Source: Oryzobacter telluris
GTDB taxonomy: Bacteria; Actinomycetota; Actinomycetes; Actinomycetales; Dermatophilaceae
Assembly (NCBI RefSeq): GCF_043099285.1
Contig: NZ_CP170723.1
Location: 3,348,001 to 3,412,000 of the forward strand
Length of the DNA: 64,000 nucleotides
Reading direction: 5' to 3'
Shown here: positions 8,427 to 17,205 of the stretch, piece after piece
How positions within the stretch are numbered: the stretch's first letter is position 1
Layout of the letters: each line of letters begins with the position of its first letter
The notes under the pieces: model-generated
The model's input: the letters and a program-made list of their open reading frames with translations, nothing else
Told to the model about the DNA's origin: nothing
The model's database searches: none
Made by a program: the position numbers and the translations under genes

Positions 8427-8477
8427 AGTATGGCAGTTATTTGTGGGTCACTGTCAATCCTGCCACTGGTGGCAGTT
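8427..8477 (-). promoter_or_regulatory. glxA-type promoter with repeated TGGCAGTT boxes
   Basis: For the minus strand there is TTGACA (plus 8452-8457) and CATACT (8427-8432), 19 bp apart, placing the transcription start at or near the ATG. TGGCAGTT occurs directly repeated at 8431-8438 and 8470-8477, 39 bp apart. The second copy belongs to an inverted repeat, TGCCAC-TG-GTGGCA (8461-8474). These are candidate binding sites for the regulator itself. Confidence 0.45.
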
Positions 8478-8502
8478 CATGGTTGACCATCAAACTAGTG
8501 CC

Positions 8503-8814
8503 ATGTTCACGAACGAGATCCTGGAGACGGTCCTCACCGCCGCTGCTGCCGGAGCCCTCCTGGCCCCGGTCGTCACGCTCATGGAGCGAACCCACCGCCG
8601 GATGTCCGCCGACAACGGTGGCCGCATCACCTGGTTCACCGACGCCCGCGACGCCGACGCCCGCCGCATCCGCGACGAGCTGCGGGCCCGTGCCGGCGAG
8701 GAGCCGACGGCCCGCACCACGTCCCGCACGACGACGGCCCCCGCCGCGGGGTCGCGTCGGGAGCCGTCGAGGTCGCACGGGGTCCGCAGCGTCAGGACCC
8801 GCCACGCCCGATGA
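8503..8814 (+). CDS. Small hypothetical protein with one N-terminal hydrophobic segment
   Basis: 103 residues from ATG 8503. The N-terminus is a plausible membrane helix (ILETVLTAAAAGALLAPVVTL), followed by a charged middle and a Thr/Arg/Ser-rich tail. I recognise no family. It is divergent from the GlxA-type regulator and its 3' end overlaps coxG convergently by 23 bp. There is no clear Shine-Dalgarno; TTGACC lies about 20 nt upstream. It could be spurious, but the start coincides with the edge of the regulatory region. Confidence 0.4.
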   Translation: MFTNEILETVLTAAAAGALLAPVVTLMERTHRRMSADNGGRITWFTDARDADARRIRDELRARAGEEPTARTTSRTTTAPAAGSRREPSRSHGVRSVRTRHAR

Positions 8815-9472
8815 GCCAGCCGAGGACGAGCCCGACCACCCCGGCGGCCACGTAGCCGCCGTAGGTGCGGGCGAGCACCGGCAGGACCGCGGACCCGAGG
8901 TCGAGGGAGTCGTCCTGCTCCACGACCCGGGGCGACGGGACGACCGTCGGCCTCGGGCGTGCGGCCGGAAGGGGCGTGGGGACCGCAGCGGTCGCCGCGC
9001 CCCCCGGCTCGGGCACAGGCTCGGGCTCGGCCGGGCCGAGCTTGCCCTCGATGCACCCGACGAACTGCTGGAGCAGCTTGTCGGACACGTCCTGCATCAC
9101 GCCGCGGCCGAACTGGGCCGGCTTGCCGGTGACCTGGAGGTCGGTGGTCACGTCGACCGCCGTGCCCGTGCCGCTCGGCGCGAGCGCGATGGTGACCGTG
9201 GCCCCGGCCGTGCCGTTGCCGCGCTTGTCCTTGCCCTTGGCCTCGATGACCGCGCGGTGCGCCGTGTCGTCACGCTCGACGAACGTGCCGGTGCCCGCGT
9301 ACTGCAGGGCGATCGGCCCGAGCTTGACCTTGACGGTGCCCGCGAAGCCGTCGTCGGACGCCTCGGTGACCGTGGCCCCCGGGAAGCAGGAGCCCACGAG
9401 CTCGAGGTCCATGAAGGTCGCCCACGTGGTGTCGACGTCGGCGGGGACGGTGAACGAGTGCGCCAGCTCCAT
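8792..9472 (-). CDS. coxG: CoxG-type SRPBCC-domain protein with C-terminal membrane anchor
   Basis: 226 residues. The first ~150 form the CoxG/SRPBCC fold (MELAHSFTVPADVDTTWATFMD and GTVKVKLGPIALQYAGTGTF are typical). A Pro-rich linker follows, then a single C-terminal membrane helix (YVAAGVVGLVLGWLIGRG). CoxG proteins are implicated in maturation or membrane recruitment of carbon monoxide dehydrogenase-type molybdenum hydroxylases. It starts 7 bp after coxM stops, so it is the last gene of the cox operon. Confidence 0.9.
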   Translation of the reverse strand: MELAHSFTVPADVDTTWATFMDLELVGSCFPGATVTEASDDGFAGTVKVKLGPIALQYAGTGTFVERDDTAHRAVIEAKGKDKRGNGTAGATVTIALAPSGTGTAVDVTTDLQVTGKPAQFGRGVMQDVSDKLLQQFVGCIEGKLGPAEPEPVPEPGGAATAAVPTPLPAARPRPTVVPSPRVVEQDDSLDLGSAVLPVLARTYGGYVAAGVVGLVLGWLIGRGGS

Positions 9473-9479
9473 GGGCGCC

Positions 9480-10328
9480 TCAGCCGCCGAGCGCAGTGGT
9501 CACGGCACGACGGGTGAGGACCCCGGCGAGGTGCCGCCGGTAGTCGGCGTCACCGTTGAGGTCGCTCGGCGGGTTGGTCCCGTCGGCGGCCGACGCGCAG
9601 GCGTCACCGATGTCGGACGCGGAGCGACCCACGAGGGCCTCCTCCACCGACCGGGCCCGCAGGGGCGTGGACCCCATGTTGGTCAGCCCGATCCGGGCCT
9701 CGGCGATGGTGCCGCCCTCGACCCGCAGCGCCGCCGCCACGGCGACGATCGACCACTGGTGCGAGACCCGGACGAACTTCTCGTAGTGCGACACCCAGTC
9801 GGTGTGCTTGGGGATGCGGATGGCGGTGAGCAGCTCGCCCTCACCGACGGCCGTCTCGAACAGGTCCTGGAAGAAGTCGGCCGCCGCGACGGTCCGCTCC
9901 CCTCCCTGGCCCCTGATGACGAGCTCGGCGTCGAGCGCGAGGACCGGCGCCCCGACGTCGCCCGCGGGGTCGGCGTGCACGAGCGCCCCGCCCACGGTGC
10001 CGCGGTGGCGGATCTGCGGGTCGGCGACCTCCTCGACCGCCTGGGCCAGCAGGGCCGCGTGGAGCCGCACGAGCGGGTCCTTGACGACCTCGCTGTACGG
10101 TGCCATCGCCCCGATGACGATGGCGTCGCCCTCCTCGCGGATGCCGCGCAGCTCCTCGATCCGGCCGAGGTCGACGACCTTCTCGGGTGCGTTGAGGCGC
10201 ATCCGCAGGATGGGCAGCAGGCTCTGGCCGCCGGCCATCACCTTGGCGTCGTCACCGGCCTCGGCGAGCGCCGCGAGGGCGTCGTCGATGCTCGTGGGGG
10301 CCACGTAGTCGAATGCCGCGGGGATCAC
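9480..10328 (-). CDS. coxM: Molybdenum hydroxylase FAD-binding medium subunit (CoxM type)
   Basis: 282-residue flavoprotein subunit of a CODH/xanthine dehydrogenase-type hydroxylase. It accepts electrons from the [2Fe-2S] subunit. The FAD-binding motifs AGGQSLLPILRMRL and TVGGALVHADPAGD are present. The C-terminal region has the usual SHYEKFVRVSHQWSIVAVAAAL block. GTG at 10328 overlaps the coxL stop in a GTGA tetranucleotide. Length is normal for the family. Confidence 0.94.
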   Translation of the reverse strand: MIPAAFDYVAPTSIDDALAALAEAGDDAKVMAGGQSLLPILRMRLNAPEKVVDLGRIEELRGIREEGDAIVIGAMAPYSEVVKDPLVRLHAALLAQAVEEVADPQIRHRGTVGGALVHADPAGDVGAPVLALDAELVIRGQGGERTVAAADFFQDLFETAVGEGELLTAIRIPKHTDWVSHYEKFVRVSHQWSIVAVAAALRVEGGTIAEARIGLTNMGSTPLRARSVEEALVGRSASDIGDACASAADGTNPPSDLNGDADYRRHLAGVLTRRAVTTALGG

Positions 10329-12802
10329 TGTGCCGCTCCGTCCGTCGCGCCTGCGCTGGGGTCCTGGTTGGGCGCGTCCTCCGCGAAGTGCGGCTGCGCC
10401 TCCTCGGTGACCGCGCCGGAGTGGGCCCCGGCGGTCTGGATGGCCTTCCACACCCGTTCGGGCGTGCACGGCATCTGGATGTCGTTGATGCCGAGGTGCC
10501 GCACGGCATCGACGATGGCGTTGACGACCGCCGGCGTGGAGGCGATGCAGCCGGCCTCGCCGACGCCCTTGGTGCCGAGCGTGTTCGTCGTCGACGGCGA
10601 GACGGTGTTGGCGGTCTGCATCGAGATCGTGTCGGCGGTGGTCGGCAGGGTGTAGTCGACGAACGAGCCGGAGACGAGGGTGCCCGACTCGTCGTGCACC
10701 GCCTCCTCCCACAGCGCCTGGGCGATGCCCTGGACGATGCCGCCGTGCACCTGGCCCTCGACGATGAGCGGGTTGACGATGTTCCCGATGTCGTCGACGG
10801 AGACGTACTTGCGCAGGGTCACCTTGCCGGTCTCGGTGTCGACCTCGGCCGCGCACAGGTGGGTGCCGTGCGGGAAGGAGAAGTTGACCGGGTCGTAGGT
10901 GGCGTCGGAGTCCAGGCTCGGCTCGGTGCCGTCGGGCAGGTCGTGCCCGGCGAAGGTCGCCCAGACGACCTCGGCCATCGCCTTGCCGTTGTCGGTGCCG
11001 CGCACCGAGAACGTGCCGTCCTTGAACTCGATGTCGTCGACGCTGGCCTCGAGCATGTGCGCGGCGATGGGCCGGGCCTTCTCGATGACCTTGTCGGCGG
11101 CCCGGATCAGTGCCTCGCCACCGACGACGAGCGAGCGGCTGCCGTAGGTGTCCAGGCCCTTGGGGGCCACCTGGGTGTCGCCGTGGAGGACCTCGACGTC
11201 GTCGAAGGGCACGCCCAGGCGGTCGGCGATGATCTGGCTCCAGGCGGTCTCGTGGCCCTGGCCGTGGGCGCTGGAGCCCGTGACGACCTCGACCTTGCCG
11301 GTGGGCAGCATCCGCACCGACGCGTGCTCCCAGCCGCCGGCCGCGTACGACAGGCTGCCGAGGACGCGGCTCGGGGCGAGGCCGCACATCTCGGTGAAGG
11401 TGGAGATGCCCAGGCCCAGCTGCACGGTGTCGCCGGACTCGCGGCGCTGCTTCTGCTCGGCGCGCAGCCCGTCGTAGTCGAACATCTCCTTCGCCATGGC
11501 CGTGGCCGCCTCGTAGTTGCCCGAGTCGTACTCGAGCCCGCAGACGCTGGTGAAGGGGAACTCCTCGTGCTTGATCCAGTTCTTCTCCCGGATCTCGAGG
11601 GGGTCGACCCCGACCTCCACGGCCAGCTCGTCCATGAGCCGCTCGATGGCGTAGGTCGCCTCGGGACGGCCGGCGCCGCGGTAGGCGTCGGTCCACGTCT
11701 TGTTGGTGAAGACGTTGGTGCAGTTGAACTGGTACGCGGGGAACTTGTAGATCGCGTTGAACATGAACGCGCCGAGGATCGGCACGCCGGGGGTGACGAG
11801 GCCGAGGTAGGCGCCCATGTCGGCGAGGAGGTCGACCTTGAGGCCGGTGACCGTGCCGTCCTTGGTGGCGGACAGGGTCAGCTTCTGCCACTGGTCGCGG
11901 CCGTGGTGCGCCGACAGCAGGGACTCGCTGCGGGTCTCGGTCCACTTGCAGGGCTTGCCCAGGCGGGTGGCGACGAGGGTGGTGATGTTCTCCTCGGGCG
12001 TGTACTGGAGCTTGCCGCCGAAGCCGCCGCCGACGTCCGGGGCGATGACGCGGACCTTGGACTCGGGGATGCCGAGGACGGCCGCGGTGAAGATCCGCAC
12101 GAAGTGCGGCACCTGGGTCGCCGACCAGATGGTCGTCTGCTCACCCGTGGGGTCGCAGACCACCGAGCGCGGCTCCATGAACGAGGGGATGAGGCGCTGC
12201 TGGCGGTACTCGCGCTCGATGACGATGCCGTCGGAGCGGGCGGCGGAGATCGCGTCGTCGACGCTGCTGCCGGTGCCCGCCGTGGCGGAGTCGAACTGCC
12301 AGAAGGCGCTCTTGTTCGTCCCGAGGTCGGGGTGGGCCAGCGTCTCGTCGGCGGCGGACCTCCGCAGGTCCAGGGCCGCGGGCAGCTGGTCGTAGTCGAC
12401 GTCGACGAGCTCGGCGGCGTCGCGGGCGGCGGCCGCGGTGCGGGCCGCGACGACGGCGACGATCTCGCCGGCGAACGCGACGCGGTCGACGGCGATGGAC
12501 GGGTGGGCCGGGGCCTTCTGGTCGGGCGTGATCGGCCAGGCGCAGGGCAGCGCGCCCTGGGCGTCGGCGACGTCGGCACCGCTGAGGACGGTGACGACCC
12601 CGGGGCTGGCCTTGGCCGCCTCGAGGTCGACGTTGGTGATGGTCGCGTGCGCGAACGGGCTGCGCACCATCACGAGGTGGAGCATCCCGGGGAGGGTGAT
12701 GTTGTCGGTCCAGCGGGTGCGACCGGTGATGAGGCGCTGGTCCTCCTTGCGCTTGCGGGAGGAACCGACCTCCTGGGCCGGGCGGTCGTCGACGGCGGTC
12801 AT
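10325..12802 (-). CDS. coxL: Form II CoxL-like molybdopterin large subunit
   Basis: 825-residue catalytic subunit that would bind the molybdopterin cytosine dinucleotide cofactor. Cofactor-contact motifs are GGGFGGK and the C-terminal TKGVGEAGC with the catalytic Glu. The active-site loop is AYRGAGR (residues 373-379), the form II signature. Form I, the proven CO dehydrogenase, carries AYXCSFR with a Cys. CO oxidation is therefore unlikely or at least unproven, and another substrate (aldehyde, purine or other heterocycle) is possible. ATG at 12802 overlaps the coxS stop as ATGA. Confidence 0.93.
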   Translation of the reverse strand: MTAVDDRPAQEVGSSRKRKEDQRLITGRTRWTDNITLPGMLHLVMVRSPFAHATITNVDLEAAKASPGVVTVLSGADVADAQGALPCAWPITPDQKAPAHPSIAVDRVAFAGEIVAVVAARTAAAARDAAELVDVDYDQLPAALDLRRSAADETLAHPDLGTNKSAFWQFDSATAGTGSSVDDAISAARSDGIVIEREYRQQRLIPSFMEPRSVVCDPTGEQTTIWSATQVPHFVRIFTAAVLGIPESKVRVIAPDVGGGFGGKLQYTPEENITTLVATRLGKPCKWTETRSESLLSAHHGRDQWQKLTLSATKDGTVTGLKVDLLADMGAYLGLVTPGVPILGAFMFNAIYKFPAYQFNCTNVFTNKTWTDAYRGAGRPEATYAIERLMDELAVEVGVDPLEIREKNWIKHEEFPFTSVCGLEYDSGNYEAATAMAKEMFDYDGLRAEQKQRRESGDTVQLGLGISTFTEMCGLAPSRVLGSLSYAAGGWEHASVRMLPTGKVEVVTGSSAHGQGHETAWSQIIADRLGVPFDDVEVLHGDTQVAPKGLDTYGSRSLVVGGEALIRAADKVIEKARPIAAHMLEASVDDIEFKDGTFSVRGTDNGKAMAEVVWATFAGHDLPDGTEPSLDSDATYDPVNFSFPHGTHLCAAEVDTETGKVTLRKYVSVDDIGNIVNPLIVEGQVHGGIVQGIAQALWEEAVHDESGTLVSGSFVDYTLPTTADTISMQTANTVSPSTTNTLGTKGVGEAGCIASTPAVVNAIVDAVRHLGINDIQMPCTPERVWKAIQTAGAHSGAVTEEAQPHFAEDAPNQDPSAGATDGAAQ

Positions 12803-13290
12803 CGGGCCTCGCTCCCCTGAGTCTCGGGCACCTTGGCGCTCGCGCATGCCGCGACCGCCTTGACGATGTTGTGGTAGCCCGTGCACCGACAGAGGTTCCC
12901 CTCGAGGCCGAGGCGGATCTCCTCCTCGGTGGGGTTCGGGTTGTCGTTGAGGACGTCGATGGCCTGCATGATCATCCCCGGCGTGCAGTAGCCGCACTGC
13001 AGGGCGTGGTTGTCGTGGAAGGCCTGCTGCATCGGGTGCAGCTCACCGTGCGGGGCGATGCCCTCGATGGTGGTGACCTCGTGCCCGTCGGCCTGGACGG
13101 CCAGGACGTTGCAGGACTTCACGCTGCGCCCGTCGAGGTGGACGGTGCACGCGCCGCAGTTGCTGGTGTCGCAGCCGACGACGGTTCCCACCTTCCCGAC
13201 GACTTCTCGCAGGTAGTGGACGAGCAGCATGCGCGGTTCGACGTCGTCGGAGCACGCAACTCCGTCGACAGTGACGTTGACCCGAGTCAT
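12799..13290 (-). CDS. coxS: Molybdenum hydroxylase [2Fe-2S] small subunit (CoxS type)
   Basis: 163-residue iron-sulfur subunit passing electrons from the molybdenum centre to FAD. The plant-ferredoxin-type cluster ligands are in GCDTSNCGACTVHLDG plus a downstream Cys. The second cluster ligands are CGYCTPGM and CRCTGY. ATG at 13290 was preferred because GGAG sits 6 nt before it; an in-frame ATG at 13302 is possible. It is the first of the three structural genes (S-L-M order). Confidence 0.94.
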   Translation of the reverse strand: MTRVNVTVDGVACSDDVEPRMLLVHYLREVVGKVGTVVGCDTSNCGACTVHLDGRSVKSCNVLAVQADGHEVTTIEGIAPHGELHPMQQAFHDNHALQCGYCTPGMIMQAIDVLNDNPNPTEEEIRLGLEGNLCRCTGYHNIVKAVAACASAKVPETQGSEAR

Positions 13291-13426
13291 CGTTGACTCC
13301 ATTTCGCAGGTGGACCGTGTCGTGCTCGTGATCCTCACCCGAAGTGAGCCGCATCACAAGGGCTGTCGAACGACATCCCCGGCCCACATTGCGGAACTGC
13401 GCTTTCCCGACAGGAAAACCGTGGCC
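13291..13426 (-). promoter_or_regulatory. xdhC-coxS intergenic region
   Basis: 136 bp between the accessory genes and the structural genes. On the minus strand it begins with a short TTTCC/GGAAA stem-loop (13403-13417), a weak terminator candidate. Nearer to coxS is a CTCAC-TTCGG-GTGAG hairpin. I cannot identify a confident -35/-10 pair, but the gap breaks the otherwise overlapping operon, so a separate coxSLM promoter is likely here. Confidence 0.3.
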
Positions 13427-14563
13427 TCAGCTGCTGCCGTGGTGGATCGGGCCGACGACCTCCTGGAGTCGCTGGCCGCCCCCGCCCCACCGCAGCGCGA
13501 CGATCTCGGCGGCGATGGAGACCGCCGTCTCCTCCGGCGTGCGGGCGCCCAGGTCGAGGCCGATCGGGCTCGAGAGCCGGGCCAGCTCGGCGTCGGTGAG
13601 GCCGGCCTCGCGCAGCCGCTCGACCCGGTCGTCGTGGGTGCGCCGCGAGCCCATCGCGCCGACGTACGCGACCTCGGGCAGCCGCAGCGCGGCCTCGAGG
13701 ACGGGCACGTCGAACTTGGGGTCGTGGGTGAGGACGCACACGACGGTGCGGCCGTCGATGCGCCCGGCGTCCGCCTCGCCCTCGAGGTACTTGTGCGGCC
13801 ACTCGACGACGACCTCGTCGGCCGCGGGGAACCGGCTGGCCGTCGCGAACACCGGGCGCGCGTCGCACACCGTGACGCGGTAGCCGAGGAAGGTCCCGAC
13901 GTGCGCGACGGCGGCGGCGAAGTCGATGGCGCCGAAGACGAGCATCCGCGGGCGCGGCGCGTAGGCCGAGACGAAGACCCGCATCCCTTCGCCGCGCCGC
14001 TCGCCGTCGGGGCCGTAGGTGAGGGTCTCGGTGCGGCCGACGTCGAGCAGGCCGCGGGCGTCGTCGGTGACGGCGCCGTCGGCGCGGGGGCTGCCGAGGC
14101 TGCCGGCGTCGGGGGCGTCGACACCCTCGGGGCGCACGACGAGCCGGCGCCCCAGCCACGCGGGGTCCGGGTGCTCGATGACGGTGGCGACCGCCACGGG
14201 TCGGCCGGCCTCGACGTCGTCGGCGACGGCGCCGAGCTCGGGGAAGGTCTCCTGCGAGACGGTCTCGACGAAGACGTCGAGGATGCCGCCGCACGTCAGG
14301 CCGACGGCGAACGCGTCGTCGTCGGAGACGCCGTAGCGCTGGAGCACCGGGTGCCCGGAGGACACGACCTCCTGGCCCAGCTCGTAGACCGCGCCCTCGA
14401 CGCAGCCGCCGGAGACCGAGCCGACGGCCTCGCCCCCGGGGCCCACGAGCATCGAGGCACCGGCCGGGCGCGGTGCCGACCGGAAGGTCGCGACCACGGT
14501 GCCGACGCCGACGCTCTCGCCGGCCCGCCACCACTGCATCAGCTCGGGCAGGACGTCACGCAC
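13427..14563 (-). CDS. XdhC/CoxI-family molybdoenzyme maturation protein
   Basis: 378-residue XdhC-family protein. Such proteins bind the molybdenum cofactor and promote its sulfuration and insertion into xanthine dehydrogenase or CODH-type enzymes. The N-terminal domain has the GTVVATFRSAPRPAGASMLV and VSGGCVEGAVYE motifs. A C-terminal Rossmann domain carries VFGAIDFAAAVAHVGTFLG and YVGAMGSRRTHDDR. GTG at 14563 overlaps the coxE stop by 8 bp. Confidence 0.92.
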   Translation of the reverse strand: MRDVLPELMQWWRAGESVGVGTVVATFRSAPRPAGASMLVGPGGEAVGSVSGGCVEGAVYELGQEVVSSGHPVLQRYGVSDDDAFAVGLTCGGILDVFVETVSQETFPELGAVADDVEAGRPVAVATVIEHPDPAWLGRRLVVRPEGVDAPDAGSLGSPRADGAVTDDARGLLDVGRTETLTYGPDGERRGEGMRVFVSAYAPRPRMLVFGAIDFAAAVAHVGTFLGYRVTVCDARPVFATASRFPAADEVVVEWPHKYLEGEADAGRIDGRTVVCVLTHDPKFDVPVLEAALRLPEVAYVGAMGSRRTHDDRVERLREAGLTDAELARLSSPIGLDLGARTPEETAVSIAAEIVALRWGGGGQRLQEVVGPIHHGSS

Positions 14564-15683
14564 GGGCGACCACCTCCGTCAGCTCCTCGAACGCCGCCAT
14601 CGAGTGCCCCGCGACGAAGTGGTCGACGTGGGGCAGGACCGCCATGATGCCTCGCTGCACCGGTTCGTAGCCCGGCCGCCCCCGGTGCGGGTTCACCCAG
14701 ACCACCCGGTGGGCCACCGCGCGCAGCCGCCGGACCTGCTCGCCGAGAGCCTCGGGCTCGTCGCGCTCCCACCCGTCGCTGAAGACGACGACGACGGCAC
14801 CGCGCGCCATCCCGCGGCGGCCCCAGCGGTCGAGGAAGACCTTGACGCCCTCGGCCAGGCGGGTGCCGCCGGACCAGTCGGGGATGACCGCGCCGGCCGC
14901 CACGATGGCGCGGTCGGGGTCGCGCTCGTGAAGCGGGCGGGTCACGTGGGTGAGGCGGGTGCCGAGCGTGAACACCTCGGTCGGCACCCCGGAGGCGCAG
15001 TAGGCGTGGGCCAGGCGGACGAGGGCGTCGGCGTAGGCGCTCATCGACCCGGAGACGTCGACGAGGAGGACGACGCGGCGCGGCCTCGTGGTGCGGCGGC
15101 GCCAGCTGATCTCGCCGGGCTCCCCCATCCGGCGCAGCATCGATCGCAGGGTGCGGCGGGCGTCGACGGCACCGCGGTGCGCCTGCGCGTGGCGGTGGGC
15201 GCGGCGCCGGGGGGCGGTCGGGCGCAGCGCCGCGAACATCCGGGCGAGCGCCTCACGGTCGCGCCGGTCGAGGGAGGCGACGTCGCGGTGGCGGAGGACC
15301 TCGGTGGGGCTGGCCTGCGCGTGGACGGCGTCGGGGTCCTCGACGCCTTCGCCGACCCGGTCGTCGGAGGCGGTGAGGCCCGCCTGGGTGACGACCGTGG
15401 GCAGGGGCGCGCCGTCCTTGGTCCCGGCGCGGGTGCCGCTGAACCACGCGGAGTAGACGTGGTCGTAGCGCTCGAGGTCGGCCGGGGACGCGCACAGGGT
15501 GGCCCGACCGGCGAAGTACACCGCCGGCTGGTCGTCGAGCCCGACGGCGGCCACGGCCTCGAGGTAGGTGCGCTCGCGGTCGGCCGTGACGGCGAGCCCG
15601 GCGGCACGCAGGGCGCGGGCGAAGCCGAGGAGGATCTCCTCGGGCGGGTGGAGCAGGTCGAGCTCCTCGAGCGCGGCGCTCAT
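14556..15683 (-). CDS. coxE: VWA-domain CoxE-like protein
   Basis: 375 residues with a C-terminal von Willebrand A domain. The metal-ion-dependent adhesion site DVSGSM lies near residue 207, and its later parts are SGGTRL and FSDGWERDEP. The N-terminal half matches the CoxE/DUF58-like adaptor region. With the MoxR ATPase it forms the CoxD-CoxE pair needed to mature the Mo-Cu or Mo centre of CODH in Oligotropha (family knowledge). ATG at 15683 overlaps the MoxR stop (ATGA). Confidence 0.93.
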   Translation of the reverse strand: MSAALEELDLLHPPEEILLGFARALRAAGLAVTADRERTYLEAVAAVGLDDQPAVYFAGRATLCASPADLERYDHVYSAWFSGTRAGTKDGAPLPTVVTQAGLTASDDRVGEGVEDPDAVHAQASPTEVLRHRDVASLDRRDREALARMFAALRPTAPRRRAHRHAQAHRGAVDARRTLRSMLRRMGEPGEISWRRRTTRPRRVVLLVDVSGSMSAYADALVRLAHAYCASGVPTEVFTLGTRLTHVTRPLHERDPDRAIVAAGAVIPDWSGGTRLAEGVKVFLDRWGRRGMARGAVVVVFSDGWERDEPEALGEQVRRLRAVAHRVVWVNPHRGRPGYEPVQRGIMAVLPHVDHFVAGHSMAAFEELTEVVARA

Positions 15684-16570
15684 CGGCTGAGCATGGTGTC
15701 CAGCGCCTTCCTCACCCGCTCGGCGTCCTCGCGGTACTTCACGGCGACCCCGAGGGTGGCGGCGGCGGTCTCGGTGTCGAGCTCGCGGGTGCCGAGCTCG
15801 TGCAGGGCGCGGGCCCAGTCGAGGGTCTCGGCGACGCCCGGGGGCTTGACGAGCTCGCGGTCGGCGCGGATGCCGTGGACGAGGCGGACGACCTGGTCGG
15901 CGAGCGCCGCGGGGACCTCGGGCGCGCGGCTGCGCAGGATGGCGAGCTCGCGCTCGATCCCCGGGTGCTCGAGCCAGTGGTAGAGGCAGCGGCGCTTGAG
16001 GGCGTCGTGCAGCTCGCGGGTGCGGTTGCTCGTGAGGACCACGACGGGCGGCACCGCCGCGGCGATGGTGCCGAGCTCGGGGATGGTCACCTGCCAGGTC
16101 GACAGGACCTCGAGGAGGAAGGCCTCGAACTCGTCGTCGGCGCGGTCGACCTCGTCGACGAGGAGGACGGCGGGGGCGTCGCGGATGGCGCGCAGCACCG
16201 GGCGGGCGAGGAGGAAGCGCTCGTCGAACAGGCCCTCCTCCACCTCGCGGACGTCGCGGGCGGCGCCGTCGACCGCCTCGAGCGCGCGCACGTGGAGGAT
16301 CTGGCGGGGGAAGTCCCAGTCGTAGAGGGCCTGGGTGGCGTCGATGCCCTCGTAGCACTGGAGCCGGATGAGCGGCAGGTCCATCGCCTCGGCGAGCGCC
16401 TCGGCCAGGGCGGTCTTGCCGGTGCCCGGCTCACCCTCGAGGAGCAGCGGCCGCGCGAGGCGCAGGCCCAGCCACGCGACGGTCGCGAGGGAGTCGTCGA
16501 CGAGGTAGCCGGTCTCCCCCAGCGCGCTCGTGAGCTCGGGCGTCGTCGCGAACGTCGTCCTCGGGTCCAT
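15680..16570 (-). CDS. coxD: MoxR-family AAA+ ATPase (CoxD-like)
   Basis: 296-residue AAA+ chaperone. Walker A is GEPGTGKT and Walker B is LLVDEVDRAD. Sensor-1 lies in VVLTSNRTREL and the arginine-containing KRRCLYHWLEHP segment is typical of MoxR proteins. It is predicted to remodel the apo-hydroxylase together with the adjacent VWA protein. ATG 16570 follows a 56-bp gap after the mocA-like gene. Confidence 0.93.
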   Translation of the reverse strand: MDPRTTFATTPELTSALGETGYLVDDSLATVAWLGLRLARPLLLEGEPGTGKTALAEALAEAMDLPLIRLQCYEGIDATQALYDWDFPRQILHVRALEAVDGAARDVREVEEGLFDERFLLARPVLRAIRDAPAVLLVDEVDRADDEFEAFLLEVLSTWQVTIPELGTIAAAVPPVVVLTSNRTRELHDALKRRCLYHWLEHPGIERELAILRSRAPEVPAALADQVVRLVHGIRADRELVKPPGVAETLDWARALHELGTRELDTETAAATLGVAVKYREDAERVRKALDTMLSR

Positions 16571-16626
16571 GGCGCCAGCATCCCTGACGACGGGGCGATC
16601 CGGTAGCGAAGGGGCCTCGTTCGACG

Positions 16627-17205
16627 TCAGGCGAGGTCTGCGGGGGTGTCGACGTCGCGGCCGGTGGCGAGGTCGCCGCACTCGACGAGGACGTGGGGGG
16701 TGGTGCGCAGGTGGTCGCGGGCGCCGCGGTCGCCGTGGGCCACGGTGCGCACGGCGGCCCAGTGGTCGCGGCCGAGGAGGACGGGGTGGCCGGGGACGCC
16801 GTCGTAGGCGCCGCGGGCCAGCGAGGCCGGTCCGTCGGCGGCGGTGAGGACGCGCGCCATCACCTCGGCGGTGACGTCCGGGAGGTCGACGAGCGTGACG
16901 AGGGCGAGGTCGGCTGCGGTGGGTGCGGACTCGAGGTGGGCCAGGCCGGCGCGCAACGACGCGCCCATCCCCTCGTCCCAGTCGGAGGCGAGCACGACCT
17001 CGGCGCCGGTGGACCTCGCCAGGGGCTCGACGTCCTCGGCCGCGGCACCCACGACCACGACCACGTCGGCACAGCCCGCGGCCCGGATGCGGCCGACGGC
17101 GACCTCGAGCAGGGTCGGGCCGTCCGGGTCGGTACGGACGAGGGCCTTGGGCCCACCCATCCGCCGCCCGGCCCCCGCGGCGAGGACGAGGCCGACGGTG
17201 GTCAT
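16627..17205 (-). CDS. MobA-like nucleotidyltransferase (MocA-type)
   Basis: 192-residue NTP transferase with the signature LVLAAGAGRRMGGPKAL and a DLALVTLVDLPDVT metal-binding region. Beside a Cox cluster the best guess is a molybdenum cofactor cytidylyltransferase (MocA), which would make the cytosine dinucleotide cofactor used by CoxL. This is inferred from family and position; guanylyl or other transfer is not excluded. ATG at 17205 overlaps the stop of the TetR gene. Confidence 0.85.
   Translation of the reverse strand: MTTVGLVLAAGAGRRMGGPKALVRTDPDGPTLLEVAVGRIRAAGCADVVVVVGAAAEDVEPLARSTGAEVVLASDWDEGMGASLRAGLAHLESAPTAADLALVTLVDLPDVTAEVMARVLTAADGPASLARGAYDGVPGHPVLLGRDHWAAVRTVAHGDRGARDHLRTTPHVLVECGDLATGRDVDTPADLA

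Noticed and set aside
10325..12802. CoxL as true CO dehydrogenase
   Set aside because: The loop is AYRGAGR, not AYXCSFR, so the copper-binding Cys is missing.
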